A stretch of 63,675 bases of DNA from Confluentibacter flavum (GTDB lineage: Bacteria > Bacteroidota > Bacteroidia > Flavobacteriales > Flavobacteriaceae). Both the position numbers and the translations under genes were made by a program. Within the stretch, counting starts at the first letter, position 1. Each line of letters begins with the position of its first letter. Of the stretch, positions 25,584-35,416 are shown one piece after another. The notes under the pieces are model-generated. The model saw only the letters and a list, made by a program, of their open reading frames with translations, did not search any database and was not told the DNA's origin. The stretch covers positions 1-63,675 of the forward strand of contig NZ_PJEO01000042.1 in NCBI RefSeq assembly GCF_002843175.1, in the 5' to 3' direction.

Positions 25584-27434
25584 ATGGCAGACATTATACA
25601 ACTTTTACCAGATCATGTGGCTAATCAAATTGCTGCAGGAGAGGTTGTTCAACGTCCGTCTTCCGTTGTTAAGGAACTTTTGGAAAATGCCATTGATGCC
25701 GAAGCAACTACCATAAAACTTATTATAAAAGATGCTGGAAAAACCCTTGTTCAGGTCATAGACAATGGTAAAGGAATGAGCACCACCGATGCCCGACTTA
25801 GTTTTGAGCGTCACGCCACCTCTAAAATCCGTACAGCCGACGATTTATTTCAACTCCATACCAAAGGGTTTCGTGGGGAAGCATTGGCGAGCATCGCAGC
25901 CATTGCCCATGTGGAATTAAAAACCAAACAAGAGCATGATGACGTTGGTAATGCCATTATTATAGAAGGCAGTAGCATTGTTTCCCAAGATATTGTAGTT
26001 ACCCCAAAAGGGACATCCATTTCGGTAAAGAATTTATTTTTTAATATTCCAGCGCGTCGTAATTTTTTAAAATCCAATGCTGTGGAATTGCGCCATATTA
26101 TTGATGAATTTCATCGTGTTGCATTGGCGCACCCTAATATTTCATTGTCGTTTTTTAATAACGGGAGCGATGTTTTTAACCTTTCAATGGGTAATTATAG
26201 ACAACGTATTGTTAGTATTTTCGGAAACAAAACCAATGAAAAATTAGTGCCTGTTGAAGAAACTACAGAGGTTTTAAAAATATCTGGATTTGTAGGCAAA
26301 CCCGAATTTTCTAAAAAAACCAGAGGGGAACAATACTTTTTTGTAAATGATCGATTTATAAAGAGTGGCTATTTAAACCATGCCATATCGTCTGCGTTTG
26401 ATGGCTTGTTAAAAAACGGTTTACACCCCAGTTATTTTTTATATTTAACCGTAAATCCACAAACCATAGATATCAATATCCATCCCACAAAAACAGAGAT
26501 TAAGTTTGATGATGAACATACTCTGTATGCCTTATTGCGTTCGGCAGTGAAACACAGTTTGGGACAATTTAATATTGCACCGGTACTGGATTTTGAGCGA
26601 GACCCCAATTTAGATACGCCATATGATTATAATAAATCTGAAGCCAATAACCCAGTTATTGAAGTAGATAGAAGTTTTAATCCGTTTAAAGAGTCTTATA
26701 ACCCTGGGAAACAAACAACAGCATTTAAAACCCAAACCTTAACGAATTGGGATAGTTTGTATGTCGGATTAGAATCAAAGGGAAACGATTTTAGAAAAGA
26801 ATTTAGTGAAGTTCATTTTGAAAGTGAAGAATCCACGGAATCCATATTTGGTAGTGATACGCAGGCTGAATACGTTCAAACCACATACCAACTTCATAAT
26901 AAATACATCGTTAGCACAATTAAATCGGGGATGCTTATTTTAGATCAATACAGAGCGCATCAGCGTATTTTGTATGAAGATTTTCTTAAGAGCATGACTA
27001 TCAAAGAGGGGATGAGTCAGCAATTATTATTTCCGCTAGAACTCCATTTTTCAACAACAGATATAGACATCATTAAACAGTTAAAACAAGATTTGGAACA
27101 TGCCGGTTTTGTGTTTTCAAACATTCATAAAGATCTTGTTGAAATTATGGGGTTGCCGGTTAATATTCCAGAACATGATGTGCGTAATATTTTAGAATAT
27201 TTAATAAGCGATGTAGAAAATGAAGTGCCTGATAGTAATTTTAGTGCCACCGATTTATTGGCAAAATCCATGGCAAAAAGTTTGGCGATTAAAAGAGGAC
27301 AATCACTTAAAAAAGATGAACAAGAACATTTGGTAAATAGCCTGTTTGCTTGCAAAGAACCTAATGTGTCACCCAATAATAAAGCAACGTTTATTACCAT
27401 GAGCGTTGATGAATTGGATAAAAAATTTATATAG
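25584..27434 (+). CDS. mutL: DNA mismatch repair protein MutL
   Basis: The 616-residue protein has the GHKL ATPase (ELLENAIDAEAT at about residues 35-46, DNGKGM, GFRGEALASI) and the MutL signature GFRGEAL. A low-conservation linker (about 340-420) leads to the C-terminal dimerisation domain. At the place where endonuclease-type MutL proteins have DQHA(x2)E(x4)E, this protein reads DQYRAHQRILYE, so His and Glu are replaced. It coordinates mismatch repair with MutS. Two rhomboid genes follow closely. Confidence 0.95.
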   Translation: MADIIQLLPDHVANQIAAGEVVQRPSSVVKELLENAIDAEATTIKLIIKDAGKTLVQVIDNGKGMSTTDARLSFERHATSKIRTADDLFQLHTKGFRGEALASIAAIAHVELKTKQEHDDVGNAIIIEGSSIVSQDIVVTPKGTSISVKNLFFNIPARRNFLKSNAVELRHIIDEFHRVALAHPNISLSFFNNGSDVFNLSMGNYRQRIVSIFGNKTNEKLVPVEETTEVLKISGFVGKPEFSKKTRGEQYFFVNDRFIKSGYLNHAISSAFDGLLKNGLHPSYFLYLTVNPQTIDINIHPTKTEIKFDDEHTLYALLRSAVKHSLGQFNIAPVLDFERDPNLDTPYDYNKSEANNPVIEVDRSFNPFKESYNPGKQTTAFKTQTLTNWDSLYVGLESKGNDFRKEFSEVHFESEESTESIFGSDTQAEYVQTTYQLHNKYIVSTIKSGMLILDQYRAHQRILYEDFLKSMTIKEGMSQQLLFPLELHFSTTDIDIIKQLKQDLEHAGFVFSNIHKDLVEIMGLPVNIPEHDVRNILEYLISDVENEVPDSNFSATDLLAKSMAKSLAIKRGQSLKKDEQEHLVNSLFACKEPNVSPNNKATFITMSVDELDKKFI

Positions 27435-27437
27435 AGT

Positions 27438-28187
27438 ATGATGAGGATTTCAGATACCGTGAAACATTTAATAATCATTAATGTGATTATGTTTATTGGC
27501 ACCCTAACCATCGGTCAAGGTGTTTTATTTACAGATTGGTTTGCCATGTATTTTCCACAAAACGAAGCGTTTAAACCTTGGCAAATCATCACCCATATGT
27601 TTATGCACGGCGGTGTGATGCATATATTTTTTAACATGTTTGCCTTATGGATGTTTGGTTCTCCAGTAGAATATTATCTTGGAAGCAAACGATTTTTATT
27701 TCTTTATATATCAGCGGGATTAGGAGCTGTTGCGTTACAAGTAGGTTATTATTACATGGAATATTTACCAGCGTTTAATAACTTAATCAATTCTGGATTA
27801 ACCTCTGACCAGATTTCACAAATGCTATCTACCAATAAGGTGTTACAAGGGGTTAGTCAGTCTCAATTTTATGAACTTCAACAAATATTTCCCATTTTTA
27901 ATGCGTCTATGGTAGGAGCGTCAGGTTGTATCATGGGAGTTATGGCAGCTTTTGCCATGATGAACCCCAATGCAGAACTCATGCTTATTTTCTTGCCTAT
28001 TCCCATAAAAGCTAAATATTTTATTCCTGGTATTATTATTTTAGATTTAATTTCTGGTGTAACGGGTCAATCGTTTTTCAGTCCGAGTAACACGGCTTAC
28101 ATGGCACACGTTGGTGGTGCCTTAACCGGATTTTTAATTATGTGGTATTGGAAAAAAAATCAGTTTAACAAAAATCGCTGGAATTAA
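27438..28187 (+). CDS. rhomboid-family intramembrane serine protease
   Basis: The 249-residue protein has six or seven membrane helices. The catalytic Ser is in GASGCIMG and the His in HVGGALTGF, the rhomboid dyad. The HGGVMHIFFNMFALWMFG stretch is the conserved helix-2 motif. Rhomboids cleave membrane helices; the substrate is unknown. It begins three bases after mutL and one base precedes the second rhomboid. Confidence 0.93.
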   Translation: MMRISDTVKHLIIINVIMFIGTLTIGQGVLFTDWFAMYFPQNEAFKPWQIITHMFMHGGVMHIFFNMFALWMFGSPVEYYLGSKRFLFLYISAGLGAVALQVGYYYMEYLPAFNNLINSGLTSDQISQMLSTNKVLQGVSQSQFYELQQIFPIFNASMVGASGCIMGVMAAFAMMNPNAELMLIFLPIPIKAKYFIPGIIILDLISGVTGQSFFSPSNTAYMAHVGGALTGFLIMWYWKKNQFNKNRWN

Positions 28188-28188
28188 A

Positions 28189-29058
28189 ATGACATCACTC
28201 GCTCAAGATATAAAGACTAAGTTGGCACGCTTGAACGTGTTAGAAAAAATCATTGCTGTTAATGTCATTATTTTTCTCTTTGGTTTTGTTTTATCACTAA
28301 TAATGGGATATTCAAATGGTGTTAGTTTAAGTTGGTTAGAATTACCAAGCGATTTTGAAACGTTTATTCTAAAACCTTGGTCCATTATTACCTATGCATT
28401 TGCGCATTACGATTTTTTCCACATCCTTTTCAATATGCTATGGCTGTATGTGATAGGGCAATGGTTTCTTAATTTGTTTAATCCGAAACTCGCATTAAAC
28501 GTCTATTTTTTGGGAGCTATTAGCGGTGGACTCTTATTTATGATTGGTTATAATATATTCCCTAGTTTATTAGCAACATCCAGTTTAGTTGGTGCTTCAG
28601 CTTCGGTAAGAGCCTTACTTATTTTTCTTTGTGCTTATATGCCTAATAAAGAACTTCGATTTTTTACAATCAATCTTAAATTGTGGTACATTGGTCTAGC
28701 AATTGTTATTGTTGATGTTATTGGACTTTTCGGACTCAATACAGGGGGTAATTTGGCCCATCTTGGAGGAGCGTTGCTTGGTTATGTGTATGCAAAACAA
28801 TTTGCTAAAGGACACGATATAGGTAAAGGATTTGGAAAATTTATGGATGCTTTTGTTGATTTTTTCAGTTTTTCAAAAAAATCGCCATTAAAAACAGTCC
28901 ATAAAAATAAAAGTAAAGTCGGTGGTTATACTAAAGCCGATTTTGATGAGTTTAATCATCAGAAAAAGATTGATGTTATTTTAGATAAAATTAGTAAAAG
29001 TGGTTATGAAAGTTTAACTGCCGAAGAAAAGGAATATTTGTTTAGAGCTGGTAAATAG
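28189..29058 (+). CDS. second rhomboid-family protein with cytoplasmic tail
   Basis: The 289-residue protein resembles its neighbour in layout. The active-site Ser is in GASASVRAL and the His in LAHLGGALLG, with HYDFFHILFNMLWLYVIG as the helix-2 motif. A charged C-terminal tail of about 75 residues follows the last helix. GxSA rather than GxSG is a minor variation, so activity is likely but not certain. Confidence 0.9.
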   Translation: MTSLAQDIKTKLARLNVLEKIIAVNVIIFLFGFVLSLIMGYSNGVSLSWLELPSDFETFILKPWSIITYAFAHYDFFHILFNMLWLYVIGQWFLNLFNPKLALNVYFLGAISGGLLFMIGYNIFPSLLATSSLVGASASVRALLIFLCAYMPNKELRFFTINLKLWYIGLAIVIVDVIGLFGLNTGGNLAHLGGALLGYVYAKQFAKGHDIGKGFGKFMDAFVDFFSFSKKSPLKTVHKNKSKVGGYTKADFDEFNHQKKIDVILDKISKSGYESLTAEEKEYLFRAGK

Positions 29059-29061
29059 ATT

Positions 29062-30087
29062 ATGCGAAAATTAAGCCTTATTGATAAAATTATATTTGTT
29101 TTAAATATCATTGGGGCTACTTTACTGCTGCTATCTTACATATTGCCTTATTTGCCCCCAAAAGCATTTTTTGTATTTTCTGTACTTAGTTTGGGTGTCT
29201 CGGTGCTTATGATAATCAATGTGTTGTTTTTTATGTATTGGTTGTTCAAATTAAAAAAGCAACTTATATTATCATTAGTGATTCTTTTAATTGGGTACAT
29301 AACGTATGGCTCGTTGTATAAATTTTCATCTTCTAAAAATATTGGGCATGTCAACAATATTAAAGTGATGAATTATAACGTTAGGTTGTTTAATTTATAT
29401 GAGTGGATTCCCGAAGACAATATAGATATTAAAATACTGGATTTTATTAAAAAAGAGTCACCAGATATTTTGAATATCCAAGATTATCATCCCAATCCTG
29501 ACGTGGATTTTTCTTTTTTTAAATATAAATATGAAAAACTCTCTGGAAAAAAATTAAAAAGCGGACAAGTTATTTTTTCTCAATATCCCATTATACATTC
29601 GGGGTCTTTAGAGTTTCCAAATACGGCTAACAATGCCATATTTGCTGATGTTGTAAAAGGGAAGGACACGATTCGGATTTACAACATCCATCTTCAATCT
29701 TTAAAAATTGATACCAATGTTGAAAAGTTGAAACAAGAAAACACATCACATCTATTTAACCGTGTGGGGTCAACGTTTAGAATGCAGCAAAGCCAAACCG
29801 AGCTGTTTTTAGCACATAAGGAAAAGTGCAAGTACAAAATGATTATTTCTGGCGATTTTAATAATACCGCCTATTCGTATGTGTATAGATGTATTAAAGG
29901 CGATTTAAATGATACTTTTATTGAAGCTGGTAATGGATTTGGACGGACGTATGATTTTAGGTTTTTTCCCGTTAGAATCGATTTTATGTTTGCAGACGAC
30001 GCTTTTGCTGTCAACGGATTTAAGACGTATAATGAGCATTATTCTGATCATTATCCGATTATGACTAAGTTGAGTTTAGAGGATTAA
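29062..30087 (+). CDS. membrane-anchored endonuclease/exonuclease/phosphatase (EEP) family protein
   Basis: The 341 residues begin with three hydrophobic segments (about 10-95), then an EEP domain (about 105-338) with the motifs MNYNVRLFNL, IYNIHLQS, ISGDFNNT and SDHYPIM carrying the metal-binding and catalytic residues. The family hydrolyses phosphodiester or phosphomonoester bonds with Mg2+; with membrane anchors, a periplasmic substrate is likely. It is last in the mutL-rhomboid run. Confidence 0.88.
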   Translation: MRKLSLIDKIIFVLNIIGATLLLLSYILPYLPPKAFFVFSVLSLGVSVLMIINVLFFMYWLFKLKKQLILSLVILLIGYITYGSLYKFSSSKNIGHVNNIKVMNYNVRLFNLYEWIPEDNIDIKILDFIKKESPDILNIQDYHPNPDVDFSFFKYKYEKLSGKKLKSGQVIFSQYPIIHSGSLEFPNTANNAIFADVVKGKDTIRIYNIHLQSLKIDTNVEKLKQENTSHLFNRVGSTFRMQQSQTELFLAHKEKCKYKMIISGDFNNTAYSYVYRCIKGDLNDTFIEAGNGFGRTYDFRFFPVRIDFMFADDAFAVNGFKTYNEHYSDHYPIMTKLSLED

Positions 30088-30113
30088 CTTGTCATTGACT
30101 TCGTCGAATCTTC

Positions 30114-30136
30114 GATTTCCTGCGCAGACAGGAATC
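30114..30136. terminator. possible bidirectional terminator hairpin
   Basis: GATTTCCTG and CAGGAATC pair with one bulged T around CGCAGA, between convergent genes ending at 30087 and 30172. The following TATTTTG gives a modest T run. It could also be a dispersed palindromic repeat. Confidence 0.4.
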
Positions 30137-30171
30137 TATTTTGTCAATATTCGTGAATTCGTGGCAACTTT

Positions 30172-30480
30172 TCACATAAAAGAACAATCCACGAAATCCG
30201 CTATTATGTGAATCACCAACCCCAAAGCGACTAATCTAGATTTCTTCGGAAATAAAAGAAACACATAAAACGTCATGGCATAATAGGAGTGAAGTGGATG
30301 AAATCCAATACTGCATCTATTCGGGTCAAAAATAGGGGTTGCCAACAGATGATCTAAATCAATCAAAATACCAGCCAACATAACTAAAAACGCCTGTTTC
30401 CATTGCGATTTATACCAAATCAAAGCCACAAAAAGTGGTAACAATAGATGACATCCGTAATGGGCAACAGTTTGTATCAT
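30172..30480 (-). CDS. DUF6122 family membrane protein
   Basis: The 102-residue protein has three or four hydrophobic segments and conserved His/Asp residues (HYGCHLLLP, GILIDLDHLLATP, IHIIADFVDC), the pattern of DUF6122, which resembles LexA-regulated YdjM-like membrane metal-dependent hydrolases in its histidine-aspartate spacing. Function is unknown. Its ATG overlaps the WbqC stop as TAATG, so it is translationally coupled as the last gene of the parA-lepB run. Confidence 0.8.
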   Translation of the reverse strand: MIQTVAHYGCHLLLPLFVALIWYKSQWKQAFLVMLAGILIDLDHLLATPIFDPNRCSIGFHPLHSYYAMTFYVFLLFPKKSRLVALGLVIHIIADFVDCSFM

Positions 30481-31106
30481 TATAAAGGTGATAAAGTTTG
30501 AGATTCCAAATAATTCAATGCGTTTGGGCCTTCATTAAAAAGTAAATCCAGAATGCTTAAATTATTTATAAAACCATGCTTTTCTTGAAAGACTTGGTTG
30601 TACATTTCAAAAGGTTTTAAATAGTCTTTTTTGGCATCTACCAAATATCTATAATCGTCTATGCCTTCAACTTCTTTTTGATAGATTGTTGTCTTTGATG
30701 TGTTTAATTCCAATTGCAAACAATCGCAAACGGTTTCAAAACAATTGAAATTGAAATCTAAAATATAATTGTTTTTTTTTTGAAATAATGGCTGAAGCTC
30801 ATCTTCATAATACTCAAAAAAAGGTGATGTTCTGTAAGCTGACAATAATGATTTCCAATGGTGGTCTTGCCATTTTTCTTCATTGAATATTTTTACGTCT
30901 TTGTATTTCTGACGGTTTTTTTGAGTATGAATAACGGGGATGTTTAAAGCTAACTTTCCATTGGCCGCATATATATAGGTGCGATTTCTATAAGTTTGTT
31001 TTAAAAAATTATCATCCATTTCAAACACGACTTCATCTGTATCTACCATGGCGACAAAGTGGGAGATATTTGGAAAATATGTTGGATGGATTAAAATATT
31101 TTCCAT
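30480..31106 (-). CDS. WbqC family protein
   Basis: The 208-residue protein matches the WbqC-like family: the opening LIHPTYFPNISHFVAMV, the LNIPVIHTQKNRQKYKDVKI block and WQDHHWKSLLSAYRTSPFFEYY. Members occur in sugar-modification loci and, in Bacteroidota, next to lepB. Their reaction is not established. It lies eight bases after lepB. Confidence 0.88.
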   Translation of the reverse strand: MENILIHPTYFPNISHFVAMVDTDEVVFEMDDNFLKQTYRNRTYIYAANGKLALNIPVIHTQKNRQKYKDVKIFNEEKWQDHHWKSLLSAYRTSPFFEYYEDELQPLFQKKNNYILDFNFNCFETVCDCLQLELNTSKTTIYQKEVEGIDDYRYLVDAKKDYLKPFEMYNQVFQEKHGFINNLSILDLLFNEGPNALNYLESQTLSPL

Positions 31107-31114
31107 TCAGAATT

Positions 31115-33118
31115 TTAACCCTCTTTATCAATTACTACAGATTTGGCAACATAGTCATGGATTGCTTTTTTCTTTTCATTTCCAGTAATAGTTAAGAGTG
31201 AAATCCATCCTAAAGTTACTTTAAATAAAAATCTGATAAAAGCATTCGGGAAGGAAATATATTTGTCAAATTCTCCATCTTTTCGCACCGTAATTTTTGA
31301 TGCTGAATGCCCAATTGTTCCACCATTCATACTAGTTAATAATGGGTCATATAATACGAAAATTATAACAGAAACAATAATTTTCACAATATTTGGTATG
31401 GAATCAAATAACGCAAATATTTCAGAGGTTAAATAGATTGCACCAACTAAAATTACAGAATCAATGAAAGCAGCTTTAATTCTATTTGCTACTGATGAAT
31501 ATTTTTTTTCTGTCCCAATTGTTTTGACAATTAGTTTCTCTCTGTTTTTCTGAAACCACTTATTAAATAAAATAAAAGCAACTAGTAAAATTAGAAAAGG
31601 AATAAAAAAAGAGGTTGCTTTTCCACTATCATTAACGGTTGTAAACATGCGTTCCCAACGAATCTTATTAAATCCTTGTCCGAAACTATTCCAACTCATC
31701 CAAATAAACACAGGTTTTCCAACTACGTGGGTAAATGGCACTAATCCCCAAGCTCTAGCATCTAAGGAGTTATGACGATTGTCACCCATCATCCAATAGT
31801 AATCATGCTTAAAAGTATACGTGGTTGCCACCTTACCATTAATATAAATTTGCTTATTTTTTACTTCCAACGTATTGCCTTCGTATTCCGAAATAGCACG
31901 TTTGTATAGTGGCAATACTTCTAAATTAATGTCTATGGTTTTTCCAGCTTCTGGAATGTATAAAGGACCAAAAAAATCATTGTTCCAATTATATTGTGGG
32001 TTATGAGGGAATATACCTGGGTCTCTTTCACCTTTTTCCTGTATGTTAGGTGTGATACTAACGACGTTAGGATTGTTTTTGAAATTTTTTAAAGCTTCAT
32101 CTGAAATGGCTGAAAAATAATAGGTGTTTTGATTGTTTATGATTTGAAATCTATCCGTAATATCATACCTGTTAGCCATAAACATAGGGTCAAACTGACT
32201 TGTTTTTGGCTGAACGAAATAGCTAAATTGTAAATGGGCTCTATCGGGTAACTCATTCTTTTTTCCATTGATGTAAACATAGCCCGCTCTTACTTCTAAG
32301 GAATCACCTGGAACACCTACACAGCGTTTTACTAAATTTGTTTTTTTGTCTATGGGTTTATAATAATTCCTATCTGGTTGAAAATTATTCATATCCAGCA
32401 GCGTGTCTGCGGGCTGATTAAAAACCACAATATCGTTTCTTTTTATTTTTTGGAACCCAGGAATTCTTAAATAGGGGAGTTGTAATTTATTCATCCAGGA
32501 GTCACTTCCTTTATGGTCGTCAAATAAATAAGATTTTACGTTTAATTTAGGAATCGTATCATGAACCATAGGTGCAGCAACCGTTGTCATTGGTACTCTG
32601 GCACCGTAATGGAATTTACTAACAAATAAAAAGTCGCCCACCAATAAGGATTTTTCTAAGGACGATGATGGAATGGTAAATGGTTGAATAAAATATGTAT
32701 GTACAATAGTAGCGGCTACAACAGCAAATAAAATGGAACTTGCCCACTCACCTGAACTTGATTTTGGGTGCAAGCTTCTGTCTTTTACATGTTCAACATG
32801 GGTGAAATAATTCAAATAATAATTATAAAATCCAAAAGTAATGATGGCTAAAAACGTGTCTATAGGTTGGTTTTTACCAAAACTTCTGGCAGTTTCTACC
32901 CATACCACGATAAACATGATCAGGTTTACTACAGGTAAGAACATTAAAATAACCCACCACCACGGTCTGTTTATTATTTTCATCAATATCACACCATTGT
33001 AAACAGGAACAAAAGCCTCCCATGCTTGTCTGCCTGCTTTTTGGTATAACTTCCAAGTGCCCAATCCATGGATCACTTGAATAATCAAAATAAATATTAA
33101 CCATTGTGTTAGCGTCAT
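31115..33118 (-). CDS. lepB: signal peptidase I with N-terminal DUF5684-like and C-terminal RDD domains
   Basis: The 667-residue protein joins three parts: a membrane DUF5684-like region (about 1-110), an S26 signal peptidase core (about 125-510) with the nucleophile Ser153 in IPSSSLEKS, the general base Lys264 in LVKRCVGVPGD and the box MGDNRHNSLDARAWG, and an RDD membrane domain (about 540-660, with ANRIKAAFIDSVILVGAIYL). It cleaves signal peptides of exported proteins. The core is typical for flavobacteria; the RDD tail is an uncommon addition. Confidence 0.93.
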   Translation of the reverse strand: MTLTQWLIFILIIQVIHGLGTWKLYQKAGRQAWEAFVPVYNGVILMKIINRPWWWVILMFLPVVNLIMFIVVWVETARSFGKNQPIDTFLAIITFGFYNYYLNYFTHVEHVKDRSLHPKSSSGEWASSILFAVVAATIVHTYFIQPFTIPSSSLEKSLLVGDFLFVSKFHYGARVPMTTVAAPMVHDTIPKLNVKSYLFDDHKGSDSWMNKLQLPYLRIPGFQKIKRNDIVVFNQPADTLLDMNNFQPDRNYYKPIDKKTNLVKRCVGVPGDSLEVRAGYVYINGKKNELPDRAHLQFSYFVQPKTSQFDPMFMANRYDITDRFQIINNQNTYYFSAISDEALKNFKNNPNVVSITPNIQEKGERDPGIFPHNPQYNWNNDFFGPLYIPEAGKTIDINLEVLPLYKRAISEYEGNTLEVKNKQIYINGKVATTYTFKHDYYWMMGDNRHNSLDARAWGLVPFTHVVGKPVFIWMSWNSFGQGFNKIRWERMFTTVNDSGKATSFFIPFLILLVAFILFNKWFQKNREKLIVKTIGTEKKYSSVANRIKAAFIDSVILVGAIYLTSEIFALFDSIPNIVKIIVSVIIFVLYDPLLTSMNGGTIGHSASKITVRKDGEFDKYISFPNAFIRFLFKVTLGWISLLTITGNEKKKAIHDYVAKSVVIDKEG

Positions 33119-33185
33119 AATCGTAATTTTTTAATTTATAAAGTTAGTGGGTTGGCATGTAAACCTGTTACACGGTTGTAATGGA

Positions 33186-33890
33186 TTAACCAATATTTAA
33201 CACATCATTCATGGTAAATATACCTGTTTTTCCAACAATCCATTCTGCTGCAATTACAGCACCAAGAGCAAAGCCACCCCTGTTGTGTGCCATATGCTCA
33301 ATGGTAATGGTATCTACATCACTTTCATAAGTAACGGTATGGGTTCCAGGAACATCTTCTATGCGCTTTGCAATGATAGGAATTGTGTTCTCATTTCCTT
33401 CATGCAATGCCCAATTTTCGTAAGTACTGTGTTTAGCAATTATGTCATTCGCTAGAGAAATAGCCGTTCCGCTAGGCGCATCCAACTTTTTTGTATGATG
33501 AATTTCTTCTAAAGAAATATTGTATTGCTTTAAATTGCTCATCATTTTAGCGAGTACTTTATTAAGCTCGAAAAAAATATTTACGCCCAAACTGTAATTT
33601 GAAGCATAAATAAAAGCCCCTTTTTTTTCTTTGCAAAGTGCGATGGCGTTATCGTAATCATGTAACCAGCCTGTAGTACCAGAAATAACGGGAACCTGAT
33701 TGTTTAAGCACATGGAAATATTATTAAAAGCTACATCGGGGATACTAAAATCTATGGCGACATCGGCTTTTGTAATATCGTAGCCGGTATCGTCTTTATC
33801 AACTTTTAAAACAATCGTATGCCCACGTTTTATAGCAATTTGCTCGATGGTTTGTCCCATTCTTCCGTATCCTAGTAAAGCTATATTCAT
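33186..33890 (-). CDS. dapB: 4-hydroxy-tetrahydrodipicolinate reductase
   Basis: The 234-residue enzyme reduces hydroxy-tetrahydrodipicolinate with NAD(P)H in lysine and diaminopimelate synthesis. Seen are the nucleotide-binding GYGRMG loop at residues 7-12, ISGTTGW and the catalytic HHTKKLDAPSGTA. It is short, like other Bacteroidota DapB proteins. It is 67 bases upstream of lepB in the run. Confidence 0.96.
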   Translation of the reverse strand: MNIALLGYGRMGQTIEQIAIKRGHTIVLKVDKDDTGYDITKADVAIDFSIPDVAFNNISMCLNNQVPVISGTTGWLHDYDNAIALCKEKKGAFIYASNYSLGVNIFFELNKVLAKMMSNLKQYNISLEEIHHTKKLDAPSGTAISLANDIIAKHSTYENWALHEGNENTIPIIAKRIEDVPGTHTVTYESDVDTITIEHMAHNRGGFALGAVIAAEWIVGKTGIFTMNDVLNIG

Positions 33891-33897
33891 TTCTTTT

Positions 33898-34518
33898 TTA
33901 AAATTTAAAATTTAAAGTTACCCCAGTCTGACCTTTACCATCTATTTCATTTAATTTGTAATGCGGCGTTAAAGTCAGATTTTCATCAATATTATATTGC
34001 ATCAAATGGGCATCAACGTTGGCGTCAATGATGTTTAATGCATAAAGACCAACTGTAATTAAAATGGAAAGGTCTTTGTTTCTTCTGTAAAATTCTTGTC
34101 CACGCTCTAAACCTTCTGTAGTTACTCTTGGACTTGCTAATGGATTGCCTTGGGCATCAAAATAGAATTCATCATTTTTAAAACCGGCCAGCCTACTTTT
34201 ATAAGCATCTCGGTATCGGTTGTATTCTTTATTATTTGTTGTGTAAAAATAGACACCTGTGCCTATAGCCCCAAGAACGATAGGTATTTTCCAGTATTTT
34301 TTATTGTAAGCTTGTCCTAAACCGGGTAATATAGCTGAATAAAAAGCAGCTCTGGCTGGTGCTAATGCGTCAATGGGTTTGCTAATAACTATGGTAGAAT
34401 CTATAATGACCTCTTTTGGTATGCTAATTTCTGTAGAATCTTTTTCTTGGGCTATCAATGAATGACAAAACAAACAAGAACACACAAAAATTACCAGAAA
34501 TTTATTTAGCACCTTCAA
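33898..34518 (-). CDS. DUF5683 domain protein, secreted
   Basis: The 206-residue protein has a signal peptide (1-23) and then the DUF5683 domain with SAILPGLGQAYNKKYWKIPIV and the YNRYRDAYKSRL motif. Two hydrophobic segments suggest membrane association. The domain is conserved between parB and dapB in Bacteroidota, with unknown role. The start overlaps the end of parB by 17 bases. Confidence 0.88.
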   Translation of the reverse strand: MKVLNKFLVIFVCSCLFCHSLIAQEKDSTEISIPKEVIIDSTIVISKPIDALAPARAAFYSAILPGLGQAYNKKYWKIPIVLGAIGTGVYFYTTNNKEYNRYRDAYKSRLAGFKNDEFYFDAQGNPLASPRVTTEGLERGQEFYRRNKDLSILITVGLYALNIIDANVDAHLMQYNIDENLTLTPHYKLNEIDGKGQTGVTLNFKF

Positions 34519-35413
34519 CTAATTTTTTTAAACGGTTAAAATCTTCTTCAGAATGAAAAGGAATCGTGATTTTTCCTTTGCCATTGCTAGAAACTTTAAC
34601 GTCAATTTTGTGTCCAAAGTATTCAGAGAACACTGGAATACCATTTTTCACAAAATTTGGAATTGCTTGATTTTCAGTATTTTTTGATGGCGTTTCAATA
34701 TTTTTGGAAACATTGAAATTACGAACAAGTGCCTCGGTATCTCTAACGGACAATTGTTTTTCCAATATTTTCTCGTAAATATCCAACTGGATTTTTTGGT
34801 CTTCAATATTTATAATGGCACGTCCGTGACCCATAGAAATAAAGCCGTCCCGAATCCCTGTTTGAATAATGGGATCCAACTTAAGTAAGCGAAGGTAATT
34901 GGTGATGGTTGAACGTTTTTTGCCAACACGTTCACTCATTTGTTCCTGCGTTAAATTAATCTCATCAATTAATCGTTGGTATGATAAGGCAATTTCAATG
35001 GCATCTAAATCCTGGCGTTGGATGTTTTCAACCAAAGCCATTTCCAGCGATTCTTGGTCGTTGGCAATTCTTATATATGCAGGAATGGTTTCCAATCCAA
35101 CAATCTTGGAAGCTCTAAAACGACGTTCTCCAGAAACTAATTGGTATTTGTTAAATCCAGATTTTCTAACGGTTATTGGTTGAATAATACCTAATTCCCT
35201 AATGGAAGAAGCTAATTCTAAAAGTGATTCTTCACTAAAATTGGTTCTTGGCTGAAATGGGTTTACCTCAATAGCATCTAAATCCAATTCAATAATGCTA
35301 CCAATTACTTTGTCAGCATTTTTATCTTTAACAGACTGTATGTCGTTGCTAGGGTCTTTTAAAAGAGCGGACAAACCTCTACCTAAAGCTTGTTTTTTGA
35401 GTGCCTTAGCCAT
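34502..35413 (-). CDS. parB: chromosome-partitioning protein ParB
   Basis: The 303-residue protein has the ParB/Srx CTPase domain (about 40-130, with NPFQPRTNF, LVSGERRFRASK and LVENIQRQDL), the KorB-like HTH (about 140-220, ERVGKKRSTITNYLRLL) and a C-terminal dimer region. It loads on parS sites as a CTP-dependent clamp. I found no parS-like palindrome in the window. It sits three bases after parA. Confidence 0.96.
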   Translation of the reverse strand: MAKALKKQALGRGLSALLKDPSNDIQSVKDKNADKVIGSIIELDLDAIEVNPFQPRTNFSEESLLELASSIRELGIIQPITVRKSGFNKYQLVSGERRFRASKIVGLETIPAYIRIANDQESLEMALVENIQRQDLDAIEIALSYQRLIDEINLTQEQMSERVGKKRSTITNYLRLLKLDPIIQTGIRDGFISMGHGRAIINIEDQKIQLDIYEKILEKQLSVRDTEALVRNFNVSKNIETPSKNTENQAIPNFVKNGIPVFSEYFGHKIDVKVSSNGKGKITIPFHSEEDFNRLKKLVEGAK

Positions 35414-35416
35414 AAT

